Assembly (NCBI GenBank): GCA_020026335.1
Contig: JAHHQO010000009.1
Coordinates: forward strand, 1-64,000
Direction of reading: 5' to 3'
Source: Alistipes sp.
Lineage (GTDB): Bacteria; Bacteroidota; Bacteroidia; Bacteroidales; Rikenellaceae
DNA: 64,000 bases
Made by a program: the position numbers and the translations under genes. How positions within the stretch are numbered: position 1 is the first letter of the stretch; each line of letters begins with the position of its first letter. The notes beneath the pieces are model-generated. The model made no database searches. It was not told the origin of the DNA and was given only the letters and a program-made list of their open reading frames with translations. Shown piece by piece: positions 42,736 to 51,337 of the stretch.

Positions 42736-43938
42736 ATGAATATATGTTTTTTTGTTGCGGAATATGTCTCTCCGACAAGAGGAGGTGTCGAGAAGATGAC
42801 CTGCGCTCTCTATGAGGCGTTGAGCCGTCAGGGACACGAGGTGTTTATTGTCTCCTACTTTCCTCCCAAAACGGAGGAGGAACGAAATGATGACCCTCAT
42901 TTCATGGTATTGCCTTCCGATGATGTGCTGAGTGAGCAGAATTACAGCTTCTTGAAGGAGATACTGACAAAAAACGCCATTCAAATTGTGGTGAACCAGA
43001 CCCCCAATCGAGCGCTGCTGTCTCAGTTGTGGGCACTGAAGCAGGAAGTAGGGTATCAGGTGGTAACGGTGTGTCATACCGACCCCCAAGGTGAATTGAA
43101 GGGGTTGATCGACCGATACGACCACATTGCGTGGCAGACTGCCGATGTTGTACGGCGTACTGTTCGCCAACTCCTTTTCAGAGTGCAGTGGCCGGTGAAG
43201 AGTTTCTTGCGCCATCGCAAACTGCGCAAAATCTATCAATTCTTTGTCGGCCATTCCGACCGCTACGTTTTACTGTCCCCCTCCTATGTCCAACTCGTGA
43301 AAAAAATGTTGGGGAGTAAGGTATACAGGGACAAGGTTTGTTGTATTCCCAACTTTTTGGAGGATGGTAATTTACCGGATGCGGAGACGCTGTCATGCAA
43401 GAAGAAACAGGTATTATTTGTCGGACGCATGGATTTTCAGAAGCGACTCGACCGTATGCTCCGTATTTGGAGTCGGGTAGAGTGCTCGGTGGAAGATTGG
43501 GAGTTGATTGTTGTGGGCGAGGGCGACTGCAAGGAGCAGATGGAGAGCTATGCCCGTCATCTGGGACTCTGCAATTGCCGTTTTGTCGGCAGGGTGCGCG
43601 CCACGGACTATATGCAGACTGCTTCGGCTGTTTGCCTGACCAGCTCCCACGAGGGTTTCGGCATGGTCCTGCTGGAAGCTTTGCGTCATGCCTGTGTGCC
43701 TTTTGCATTCGATAGTTTCGAGTCTGCACGCGATATAATTGAAAAGGACAGAAACGGAGTGCTGGTTCCTCCTTTCAGCGAGGAGGAGTATGCTGTGTAA
43801 CTGGTCAAATTCATGCAAGACGAAGCCCTGCAACAGCGAATGTTCCGCTACATTGTCGACCACCCTTCGGAGCGTTTTACGCAGACCATTGTGGTGGAGC
43901 AGTGGCAGAGACTCTTCGGTGAACTGGCGAAGCTGTGA
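42736..43938 (+). pseudogene. Family 4 glycosyltransferase interrupted by one TAA
   Basis: GT-B fold glycosyltransferase. N-terminal ICFFVAEYVSPTRGGVEKM (start; GGVE acceptor loop), C-terminal QVLFVGRMDFQKRLDRML (about 230-247), VVGEGDCKEQM, and the donor-binding CLTSSHEGFGMVLLEAL (about 298-314). The frame meets TAA at 43798-43800 after codon 354 and continues uninterrupted in the same frame (LVKFMQDEALQQRM to the TGA at 43936-43938), as expected of the family C terminus. A 354-aa product keeps both nucleotide-sugar motifs, so partial activity is possible. ATG 42736 is chosen over an upstream TTG. Confidence 0.85.
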
Positions 43939-44036
43939 TGTGCGGCAGAGAGTGTGGCATCAGGTGAAAACAGTGATTTATCCTTATGAAATGATTAAGG
44001 ATAATGGCCGTATTTTTTTTGTGAACGGCTTTTTAT

Positions 44037-44044
44037 TATCTTTG
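44037..44044 (+). promoter_or_regulatory. Promoter -7 box of obgE
   Basis: TATCTTTG, 21 bp before the obgE start. Confidence 0.65.
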
Positions 44045-44065
44045 CACCAAAATTAATACAGACTA

Positions 44066-45082
44066 ATGGCAGGTTCTAACTTCGTAGATTACGTTAAGAT
44101 ATTTGCCCGTTCGGGGCATGGCGGTGGTGGCTCGGCTCACTTCCGCAGAGAGAAATTTGTGGCATTCGGCGGTCCCGATGGTGGTGACGGCGGTAAAGGT
44201 GGCAGTATCATTTTGCAGGGTGACCGCCAGTATTGGACGCTCATCCACTTGAAGTATCAGCGTCACCAGTTTGCCGAGAACGGCCAGAATGGTTCGGGCG
44301 CACGTTCGTCGGGTAAGGATGCCAAGGATATTATCATTCCCGTGCCCCTCGGTACGGTCGCCAAGCGTGTGATTGAGAACGAGGACGGCACAACAACCAT
44401 CGAACCTGTTGGTGAGGTGACTGCCGACGGCGAGCAGCTCGTGCTGTTGCAGGGCGGTCGTGGCGGTTTGGGTAACTGGCATTTCAAGAGTGCCACCAAC
44501 CAAACTCCCCGTTACGCACAGCCCGGTGAGGAGGGTGATGAGGGTGCTTTCATTCTGGAGTTGAAGGTGCTGGCCGATGTAGGTCTGGTGGGCTTCCCCA
44601 ATGCAGGTAAGTCAACCCTGCTGTCGGTGGTATCGGCTGCGAAGCCCAAGATTGCCAACTACGCATTCACCACGCTGGAGCCTAACCTTGGTATCGTGGA
44701 GACACGTAACCACAAATCGTTCGTCATGGCCGACATCCCCGGTATCATCGAGGGCGCACACGAGGGTAAGGGTCTCGGAACCCGTTTCCTGCGCCATATC
44801 GAGCGTAACTCGGTATTGCTGTTCATGGTGCCTGCCGACAGTGACGATGTGAAAAAGGATTACGAAATCCTGCTGGGCGAGCTGACACAGTATAACCCCG
44901 AGTTGCTGGACAAGCAGCGTCTGCTGGCCATCACCAAGTGCGATATGCTGGACGACGAACTGATTGAGGCGATGAAGGAACACTTGCCGGAGGGAATTCC
45001 CGCCGTCTTCATTTCATCGGTTTCGGGCTTGGGTATCACCCAGCTCAAGGATATGTTGTGGAATGCACTTCAAGAGGAGTAA
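44066..45082 (+). CDS. obgE: Obg family GTPase
   Basis: 338 aa. Glycine-rich Obg fold (1 to about 158; FVDYVKIFARSGHGGGGSAHF, GGPDGGDGGKGGSI) and GTPase domain: G1 GFPNAGKST (about 166-174), G2 YAFTT, G3 DIPGIIEGAHEGKGLG, G4 TKCD and G5 SSVSG. Ribosome-associated, couples GTP level to 50S maturation. It lacks the optional C-terminal Obg domain. Its last 38 bp overlap the end of the convergent DUF5689 gene. Confidence 0.96.
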   Translation: MAGSNFVDYVKIFARSGHGGGGSAHFRREKFVAFGGPDGGDGGKGGSIILQGDRQYWTLIHLKYQRHQFAENGQNGSGARSSGKDAKDIIIPVPLGTVAKRVIENEDGTTTIEPVGEVTADGEQLVLLQGGRGGLGNWHFKSATNQTPRYAQPGEEGDEGAFILELKVLADVGLVGFPNAGKSTLLSVVSAAKPKIANYAFTTLEPNLGIVETRNHKSFVMADIPGIIEGAHEGKGLGTRFLRHIERNSVLLFMVPADSDDVKKDYEILLGELTQYNPELLDKQRLLAITKCDMLDDELIEAMKEHLPEGIPAVFISSVSGLGITQLKDMLWNALQEE

Positions 45083-45848
45083 ATAACTCGGTTTCGAAAT
45101 TGGAGATACGTATGGTGTATCTGCCGTTGAAGAAATCCAAAATACCATAGAGAGAGCCGTTGCCTTCGGGTAGCGGCTCTTTTGCGTAATGACACGACCA
45201 CAGGGTGCGAACGATGATGGAGTCTCCGCCACGCTCTTTCAATACGTGTTCCGTGGTGATGTGTCGTCCGCTTTCGGGGTCGATGGCACACCATTTGGCA
45301 GGGCTTGCGAAGTGCACATCGTCCAATGCAATGTAGGTATCTACATCGCGTGGTGTCAGCTCCGCAATTCTGCGGTGATGGGGTATGCGGTGGTCTGTGG
45401 TGCTGTCGTCTACCTTGATGTGGAGGTCGAGTTCCGAGCGCGGAATGAAAAAATCATCTCCGTCTCCGACCTTACCCAACACTACTTTGCCGCCGTAGTC
45501 CATCAGTGTGAGCCCGTTGCAGAGTACGGAAACCGTACTTCCGATTTTGTAACGGAGGGGCGATTTTGACGGATAGTCGGCATTGATGGTGATGCCTGCC
45601 GTGGCGTCCTGTATGACCAGTGAACGGTAAAATTCGCCATAGCGGTTGTTACCCGTGACGGTGCCACGGACGATGATGTGCTCGGTGATGGGGTAGTGCG
45701 AGTCGGCGCACAACGATTTGAGATAGAGAATCGAGGAGATGGTTTCCTTGTCATTGTCGCCATCGCCGTGCAGGGTCGAGGTTTTGCTACAAGAGAGCAG
45801 AAGCAGTGCCGACAGCAGCGACACGAAGCGGTGAAAGTTGACAATCAT
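45045..45848 (-). CDS. DUF5689 lipoprotein (downstream copy)
   Basis: 267 aa. Lipoprotein signal ending LLSALLLLSCS (Cys20). DUF5689 region: IIVRGTVTGNNRYGEFYRSLVIQDATAGI (split: VRGTVTGNNRYGEFYR near 59-75), OB-fold-like strands and YGGKVVLGK (near 122). Unknown function, outer-membrane or surface lipoprotein. Its start lies 62 bp inside the upstream paralogue and its end overlaps obgE by 38 bp on the other strand. Confidence 0.82.
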   Translation of the reverse strand: MIVNFHRFVSLLSALLLLSCSKTSTLHGDGDNDKETISSILYLKSLCADSHYPITEHIIVRGTVTGNNRYGEFYRSLVIQDATAGITINADYPSKSPLRYKIGSTVSVLCNGLTLMDYGGKVVLGKVGDGDDFFIPRSELDLHIKVDDSTTDHRIPHHRRIAELTPRDVDTYIALDDVHFASPAKWCAIDPESGRHITTEHVLKERGGDSIIVRTLWSCHYAKEPLPEGNGSLYGILDFFNGRYTIRISNFETELFTPLEVHSTTYP

Positions 45849-46620
45849 TTTTATCTCTTAATTTTATGCTGAAACACTCCTCGCCTGCGATGTTCTCGTA
45901 TTGCAGAATACCTGTCAGACTACATTGCCCTTCGGGAATCTCCTGCTGAGCAAAACGTGCGTAGCGGCGTACAAAAGTGTGAATGGAGCGACCATCCGTG
46001 TCTACGAAACGCTTGTCACCGACCCATGTGCGGTCGATCGCTTCTCCTTCAACGGGCGGAAGCGGCGAGAACCGTACTCCGCTGACACGAACCAGCTGAC
46101 CGCATAACCCTTCGTGAAGTTCCGCCACGGAGACCTCCAAAGGGGTGATTTCCTCGGCCTGCGTGGTCGCGCGACAGATGATTTTGTCGAGGGTGGCTGC
46201 CGTCGAAGCCAAATAATCCACCCTGTAACCACTGCCGCTCAACGGAGGTCGTCCGACCTGTATCGTTCCGCGACTCTTGCAGAGTTTCAGCCCTTGCAGA
46301 CGGAGTGTGAGGTCGGTACCCTCGGGGTAGGAATTGTGCAGATGATTCAATCCTGCCATGACCTCCAACGCAGCGTCACCGTCCTGAATAAAGAGGGTGC
46401 GGTAGAAATTCTCTCCGCGGTCATCGGTCGAGACCCGTCCTCTGACGACAATGTCACCCTTTATCATCATCTCCTCGCTCACCAGCTCATCGCGCAGTTG
46501 TGCAAGGGTATAATTCACCACAGCATTCCCCTCGCCGGGTGTCCGCTCCGAAAAAGAGGTGTCATAACACCCTGCGAAGAGCAGTGTGGCAAGCAGGCCG
46601 AGACGAAGCGGAAGAAGCAT
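45787..46620 (-). CDS. DUF5689 lipoprotein (upstream copy)
   Basis: 277 aa. Signal MLLPLRLGLLATLLFAGC (lipobox FAGC, Cys18), then DUF5689: MIKGDIVVRGRVSTDDRGEN and FYRTLFIQDGDAALEV (about 52-90), LRLQGLKLCKSRGTIQVG. Paralogue of the next gene, the two probably form a surface complex (inference). It starts 1 bp after the serB stop, so it is likely co-transcribed with serB. Confidence 0.82.
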   Translation of the reverse strand: MLLPLRLGLLATLLFAGCYDTSFSERTPGEGNAVVNYTLAQLRDELVSEEMMIKGDIVVRGRVSTDDRGENFYRTLFIQDGDAALEVMAGLNHLHNSYPEGTDLTLRLQGLKLCKSRGTIQVGRPPLSGSGYRVDYLASTAATLDKIICRATTQAEEITPLEVSVAELHEGLCGQLVRVSGVRFSPLPPVEGEAIDRTWVGDKRFVDTDGRSIHTFVRRYARFAQQEIPEGQCSLTGILQYENIAGEECFSIKLRDKNDCQLSPLRVAAVGTASALL

Positions 46621-46621
46621 A

Positions 46622-47848
46622 CTATCGTTCTTCGATTCGTGAATCCTTCAATCCGAGGAAGTAGAGAATACCATCGAGACCGATGGTCGAAATCGACTGC
46701 TGGGCGGTGGCTTTCACCTTGGGTTTGGCGTGGAAGGCAATACCCAAACCTGCGAGGTTGAGCATCGGGAGGTCGTTTGCACCGTCACCCACGGCTACCG
46801 ACTGTTCGATGTTGATGTTCTCAAACTGACACAGCAGGCGGAGCAGCTCTGCCTTGCGGCGTCCATCTACTACCTCGCCGAGATAGCGGCCTGTCAGATG
46901 TCCGTCCTCAATCTCCAATTCATTGGCGTAGACATAGTCAAATCCGTATTTGCGGCGCAGGTAGTTGCCGAAGTAGGTGAAACCACCCGAAAGAATGGCG
47001 GTCTTGTAGCCCACACGCTTCAAGATGGTCATCATACGCTCCAGACCCTCGGTGATGGGCAACTTCTGTGCGATGTCCTCCATGACCGAAACATCGAGAC
47101 CCTTGAGCAGGGCGACACGCTGGGTGAAGCTCTCGCGGAAATCAATCTCGCCGCGCATGGCACTTGCCGTGATGGCTTTCACTTCGTCACCGACACCGGC
47201 ACGCATGGCCAGCTCGTCAATGACTTCGGTCTCGATGAGCGTGGAGTCCATATCGAAGCAGATGAGTCGGCGGCTGCGGCGGTAGATGTCGTCCTTCTGG
47301 AACGACACGTCGAGTCCCGTGTCGGAGAGGTTCATGAATCCCTCGTGCATGGTGTTACGCTCCTCCTGCGTCAGTGAACCGCGCACCGAAAGTTCGATGC
47401 ACGACTTGGTGGCACGATCCTCGTTTTCGAGGGGCATACGGCCGGTGAGTCGTTTGATGGCATCGATGTTGAGTCCGTGTTGTGCCACCACCTGTGTCAC
47501 ATCGGCGATATGGCGTGCCGTGACCTTGCGTCCCAGGAGGGTGATGATGTAGCGGTTCTTGCCCTGACTGGCCACCCACTGGTTGTACTTCTCCTCCGAA
47601 ATGGGAGTGAAACGTATCATCACACCCAGCTCCGAAGCCTTGAAAAGCAACTCCTTCATGATGTTGCCCGACTTGTCGTCGGTGGTCTTTATCAGAATAC
47701 CCAGCGTGAGTGACTGGTGAATGTTGGCCTGGCCGATATCGAGAATCGAGGCATCGTAGCGTGCCAGAATTTCGGTCAGCGAAGAGGTCATGCCGGGCTT
47801 GTCTTCACCCGATATGTTGATTTGTATAATTTCGACTCTGTTGTCCAT
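46622..47848 (-). CDS. serB: Phosphoserine phosphatase with N-terminal ACT domains
   Basis: 408 aa from ATG 47848 (MDNRVEIIQINISGED); the frame upstream lacks family similarity. The N-terminal half has tandem ACT-like regulatory folds (about 1-175; GEDKPGMTSSLTEIL), the C-terminal half a HAD phosphatase: CFDMDSTLIETEVID (about 197-211, catalytic Asp), ILSGGFTYFG and VAVGDGANDLPML (near 355). It makes L-serine from O-phosphoserine, the same substrate as the cysteate synthase at 6565, so the two compete for it. Confidence 0.93.
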   Translation of the reverse strand: MDNRVEIIQINISGEDKPGMTSSLTEILARYDASILDIGQANIHQSLTLGILIKTTDDKSGNIMKELLFKASELGVMIRFTPISEEKYNQWVASQGKNRYIITLLGRKVTARHIADVTQVVAQHGLNIDAIKRLTGRMPLENEDRATKSCIELSVRGSLTQEERNTMHEGFMNLSDTGLDVSFQKDDIYRRSRRLICFDMDSTLIETEVIDELAMRAGVGDEVKAITASAMRGEIDFRESFTQRVALLKGLDVSVMEDIAQKLPITEGLERMMTILKRVGYKTAILSGGFTYFGNYLRRKYGFDYVYANELEIEDGHLTGRYLGEVVDGRRKAELLRLLCQFENINIEQSVAVGDGANDLPMLNLAGLGIAFHAKPKVKATAQQSISTIGLDGILYFLGLKDSRIEER

Positions 47849-47889
47849 TATAATAGGTTTTAGAAGTTCATCGGTAGAAAGAATCACTA

Positions 47890-47897
47890 CAAAGTTA
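47890..47897 (-). promoter_or_regulatory. Promoter -7 box of serB
   Basis: TAACTTTG on the minus strand, 42 bp upstream of the serB start. Confidence 0.6.
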
Positions 47898-47919
47898 ATA
47901 AACTTATCATTTTTTTAGC

Positions 47920-47927
47920 TATTTTTG
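47920..47927 (+). promoter_or_regulatory. Promoter -7 box of the MscS gene
   Basis: TATTTTTG, 14 bp before the first ATG; the 5' leader would be very short. Confidence 0.6.
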
Positions 47928-47940
47928 CAAACCAAAAATT

Positions 47941-48876
47941 ATGATTATGTTATTATCATTCCTTCAGACAACAAATGTCCCGGCGTTCGTTCCCGACAGC
48001 GTTCAGAAAGCGAATTTCGCCGAGAGCATTCACAGACTTGTGAATCTGGATATGGGAGAACTGCTCAAAAGCTTCCTCTCCGAGTCGATATGGATTCTCA
48101 TCAAGCTGGCCATTGCGCTGGTGATCTATTTCATCGGACGCTGGATTCTCCACCGCATTATCCATATCCTCGACATTGCATTCGAACGCCGTAAACTTGA
48201 TGTTTCGCTCCGTTCGTTCATCCGCAATACGGTGAGTGTGGCGCTGACCGTCATTCTGGTGCTCATCGTGGTACAGACGCTGGGTGTCAATGTGACATCG
48301 CTGATTGCCATCTTCTCGGCAGGTACTCTTGCCATTGGTATGGCGTTGAGCGGTACGGCACAGAACTTTGCCGGCGGACTGATGATTCTGCTCATGAAGC
48401 CCTACCGTGTGGGTGACTTCATCAATGCTCACGGACAGTCGGGTACCGTAAAGGAAATCAAACTCTTCTCTACGGTGATTATGACCCCCGACAACCAGAC
48501 CATCTATGTACCCAACAACTCCATCGCCACCGCCATCATCAACAACTATTCCACCGCCGAGCATCGCCGTGTGGATTGGAATGTCGGTATCTCATATGGC
48601 GATAACGTAGACACGGCACGTGAGGCTATCCTGAAGATTCTTTCGGAGGACAAGCGCGTTTTGGCAGACCCCGCGGCAGTGGTCTTTGTTAAGGATTTGG
48701 CAGACAGTGCCGTTGTGCTGGCCGTGCGTGCATGGGTGTTGAACAAGGACTATTGGGACGTCTTCTTCTTCAATAACGAGCGTTTCTACAAGGAGCTGCC
48801 CCAGCAGGGTATCAACTTCCCCTTCCCCCAGATGGATATTCATGTTCCCGAGAAGGTCAAGGTGGAGAAGATGTAA
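47941..48876 (+). CDS. Small-conductance mechanosensitive channel (MscS family)
   Basis: 311 aa. An N-terminal segment, then three transmembrane helices (about 55-160), with the pore-lining TM3 FSAGTLAIGMALSGTAQNFAGG (split: FSAGTLAIGMALSGTAQNF, 125-143) and the conserved GLMILLMKPYRVGDFI, then the cytosolic beta domain (IMTPDNQTIYVPNNSI). Releases osmolytes on hypo-osmotic shock. An in-frame ATG two codons downstream (47947) is an equally possible start. Confidence 0.9.
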   Translation: MIMLLSFLQTTNVPAFVPDSVQKANFAESIHRLVNLDMGELLKSFLSESIWILIKLAIALVIYFIGRWILHRIIHILDIAFERRKLDVSLRSFIRNTVSVALTVILVLIVVQTLGVNVTSLIAIFSAGTLAIGMALSGTAQNFAGGLMILLMKPYRVGDFINAHGQSGTVKEIKLFSTVIMTPDNQTIYVPNNSIATAIINNYSTAEHRRVDWNVGISYGDNVDTAREAILKILSEDKRVLADPAAVVFVKDLADSAVVLAVRAWVLNKDYWDVFFFNNERFYKELPQQGINFPFPQMDIHVPEKVKVEKM

Positions 48877-48922
48877 AATCGTTACCGAGTAATTATTCTA
48901 TACTTAACTATACAAAACAACT

Positions 48923-49327
48923 ATGGAACTTAAAGAGATTATTGCTATTTCGGGTCAGCCCGGACTTTTCAAATATGTTGCACAGTCGAGCCGCGGCGTG
49001 ATTGTCGAGTCTTTGGCCGACGGCAAGAGAATCAACGCAGCCATGAGCTCGAAGATGAGCCTGCTGACCGAGATTTCGATGTTCACCGAGGGTGAGGATA
49101 TCGCTTTGGCAGATGTGTTCACCAAGATTTACGAGAAGGCCGGTGGCAAGGAGTACATCAGCCACAAGGAGTCGCCCGAGAAGTTGAAGGAAGCATTTGC
49201 AGCCGTTCTTCCCGAGTACGACCGCGAGCGTGTCCACGTATCGGACATCAAGAAGTGCTTCTCGTGGTACAACATCCTCGTGGGTGCAGGCTTCACAGAG
49301 TTCAAACTCCCCGAAGATGAAGAGTAG
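48923..49327 (+). CDS. DUF5606 protein
   Basis: 134 aa. Begins MELKEIIAISGQPGLFKYVA, contains RGVIVESLADGKRINAAMSSKM and the C-terminal VSDIKKCFSWYNILVGAGF (about 108-126). A small family confined to Bacteroidetes, possibly RNA- or nucleotide-binding, unproven. Monocistronic with a strong terminator. Confidence 0.85.
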   Translation: MELKEIIAISGQPGLFKYVAQSSRGVIVESLADGKRINAAMSSKMSLLTEISMFTEGEDIALADVFTKIYEKAGGKEYISHKESPEKLKEAFAAVLPEYDRERVHVSDIKKCFSWYNILVGAGFTEFKLPEDEE

Positions 49328-49353
49328 TCCCTTGGGATAATTCCATTTTTCAC

Positions 49354-49392
49354 AGCGGTGATGTGACGAAAGTCGCATCACCGCTTCTTTTT
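49354..49392 (+). terminator. Intrinsic terminator
   Basis: 14-bp stem AGCGGTGATGTGAC/GTCGCATCACCGCT (one T-G wobble) closed by a GAAA tetraloop, then a T-rich tail. Confidence 0.93.
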
Positions 49393-49532
49393 GCCCTGTC
49401 GGGCGACCTGCTTTTTTTGAGAAGGTCGGTTGTGGGGCGTCGGAGAACGGCAGTAGGAGAGCAGATGAAAAAAAATGTACCCGAGAGTGTGAATTAATCC
49501 AACGATGGAGTACAACGTATCGACTAAATTTT

Positions 49533-49540
49533 TATATTTG
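49533..49540 (+). promoter_or_regulatory. Promoter -7 box of the NlpE-like gene
   Basis: TATATTTG, 40 bp before the start. Confidence 0.6.
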
Positions 49541-49579
49541 TAATCATTATTTGGATTAACTCATTAAACTTTTTTTGTT

Positions 49580-50047
49580 ATGAAAATGAAGATTGTTTGC
49601 ATGTTCCTGTTGGCAGCTGCACTGACTGCCTGCAACGGAGCTTCACAGAAGAAAAACAATACCGCTGAGGCCGCTGCCGCTACCGAAACCGTAGCTGCTG
49701 AAACCACCAAAGCCGTAAGTGCAACCGATTACTTCGGTACTTACGAGGGCGTTATTCCCGCAGCCGACTGCGAGGGTATCAAGACCGTATTGACCATCAA
49801 CGAGGACACCACCTACAAACTCGTCAGCGAGGCTCTCGGTGAGAAAGAGGCTGAGGGCGAAGGTGCTGTTGAGACCAACGGTACATACAATGTCATCGAG
49901 AATGGCCTTATCGAGTTGGTAAGACCTTCATCGGGCGACAAGACCTACTACAAGATTGTAGAGGGTAAGGGTCTGATGCTCTCTGACGAGGCAGGCACAA
50001 TCAACGAGGGTGAGCTGTCGGAGTACTACATCTTGAAGAGAAAGTAA
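49580..50047 (+). CDS. NlpE N-terminal-domain lipoprotein
   Basis: 155 aa. Signal MKMKIVCMFLLAAALTAC (lipobox LTAC, Cys18), then an Ala/Thr-rich linker, then an NlpE N-terminal-like beta-barrel (about 50-152; DYFGTYEGVIPAADCEGIKT). The strand pattern GTYEG-IPAADC-TxL is that of copper-homeostasis/adhesion sensor lipoproteins. Only one Cys is left in the usual CxxC, so metal binding is doubtful. Confidence 0.82.
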   Translation: MKMKIVCMFLLAAALTACNGASQKKNNTAEAAAATETVAAETTKAVSATDYFGTYEGVIPAADCEGIKTVLTINEDTTYKLVSEALGEKEAEGEGAVETNGTYNVIENGLIELVRPSSGDKTYYKIVEGKGLMLSDEAGTINEGELSEYYILKRK

Positions 50048-50089
50048 TCTCCCGGCGGAGTTGTCCGAGAGGGCAATACCCTAAAATAA

Positions 50090-50124
50090 GAAAGCCGACG
50101 TTCTGATGAACGCCGGCTTTTCTT
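50090..50124. terminator. Terminator between convergent genes
   Basis: AAAGCCG/CGGCTTT and CGTTC/GAACG stem with one A-C mismatch, loop TGAT; T-rich on both sides. Confidence 0.8.
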
Positions 50125-50140
50125 GTATCATGTCCGAAGA

Positions 50141-51163
50141 TTAAATATCGTGGGAGAGGGGAGCGGGAACAGCTCCGCTGAGGTCGTAGTCGCCCCATGT
50201 GGCTGCTACATAGTCGAGGGTGGAGAACAATTCGTCGATGTCGAGCGAGGTCACCAGCTTCATGCGTGTGGATTTGAAGTCGGGCAGTCCCTTGAAATAG
50301 TTGGTCAGATGACGGCGCATTTCGAGAATGCCGACATAGTCGCCCTTGATTTCCAGCGATTTCTTGAGGTGCTCCTTGGCGATGGCCACACGCTCCAACA
50401 CCGAAGGCTGGGGCAGGGTCTCACCTGTTGCCAAATAGTGCTTTACCTCGCGGAAAATCCACGGACGGCCGTAGGTGGCACGACCAATCATGATGCCGTC
50501 CACACCGTATTTGTCGAACATCTCCTTGGCCTTGGCGCCCGAGTCCACATCTCCGTTGCCGATGATGGGAATATGAATCAGAGGGTTGTTCTTCACCTTG
50601 CCGATGAGTGTCCAATCCGCCTCACCGCGGTACATCTGTGCGCGTGTGCGACCGTGAATGGTCAGCGCGGCGATGCCCACATCCTGCAGACGGAGGGCAA
50701 TCTCCTCGATGTTCTTGTTGTCGTCGTCCCAGCCCAAACGGGTCTTCACGGTGACGGGTTTCTTCACGGCCTGCACAATCTGGCGGGTCATCTCCACCAT
50801 CAGAGGTACATCCTTCATCATGCCCGAACCGGCACCGCGTCCGGCAATCTTCTTCACCGGACAACCGAAGTTGATGTCGATGATGTCGGGATTGGCGGCA
50901 TCGGCCATCTTGGCGGCCTCGACCATCGACTCCAGAATGTGACCGTAGATTTGTATACCCACGGGACGCTCCGCATCGTCAATCTGTAATTTCTTGAGCG
51001 ATTTGGCGGCATCGCGAATCAGACCGTCCGAAGAGATGAACTCGGTGTAGACCACATCGGCACCGAATTTCTTGCACATGTATCTGAATGAGGGGTCGGT
51101 GACATCCTCCATGGGAGCGAGGAACAGGGGCTTGTCGCCCAACTCAATATCGGCTATTTTCAT
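50141..51163 (-). CDS. dusB: tRNA-dihydrouridine synthase
   Basis: 340 aa TIM-barrel flavoenzyme that reduces uridines in tRNA. FMN motif FLAPMEDVTD (14-23), catalytic Cys in IDINFGCPVKKIAGRGAG (near 96-113), VKTRLGWDD (near 142), HGRTRAQMYRGEADW, IPIIGNGDVDSG (near 195) and IGRATYGRPWIF. C-terminal dus helical domain (about 250-335). Promoter box on the minus strand at 51212-51219. Confidence 0.95.
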   Translation of the reverse strand: MKIADIELGDKPLFLAPMEDVTDPSFRYMCKKFGADVVYTEFISSDGLIRDAAKSLKKLQIDDAERPVGIQIYGHILESMVEAAKMADAANPDIIDINFGCPVKKIAGRGAGSGMMKDVPLMVEMTRQIVQAVKKPVTVKTRLGWDDDNKNIEEIALRLQDVGIAALTIHGRTRAQMYRGEADWTLIGKVKNNPLIHIPIIGNGDVDSGAKAKEMFDKYGVDGIMIGRATYGRPWIFREVKHYLATGETLPQPSVLERVAIAKEHLKKSLEIKGDYVGILEMRRHLTNYFKGLPDFKSTRMKLVTSLDIDELFSTLDYVAATWGDYDLSGAVPAPLSHDI

Positions 51164-51211
51164 TGAAAAATTATCGTTCTGTTATGTGATTTTCTATTGT
51201 GAAATTCATCG

Positions 51212-51219
51212 CAAATATA
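51212..51219 (-). promoter_or_regulatory. Promoter -7 box of dusB
   Basis: TATATTTG on the minus strand, 49 bp upstream of the start. Confidence 0.6.
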
Positions 51220-51303
51220 CGCAATGTTTTGCGTTTGGTGAAATGATGGGCATATAATGCATATAAATAGTGGCGTAAGGTTGATTATTAGACGAAAAAA
51301 AGC

Positions 51304-51311
51304 TAAATTTG
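51304..51311 (+). promoter_or_regulatory. Promoter -7 box of argS
   Basis: TAAATTTG, 27 bp before the argS start. Confidence 0.6.
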
Positions 51312-51337
51312 CAACCAATTTAGTCATGATTTAGAAT

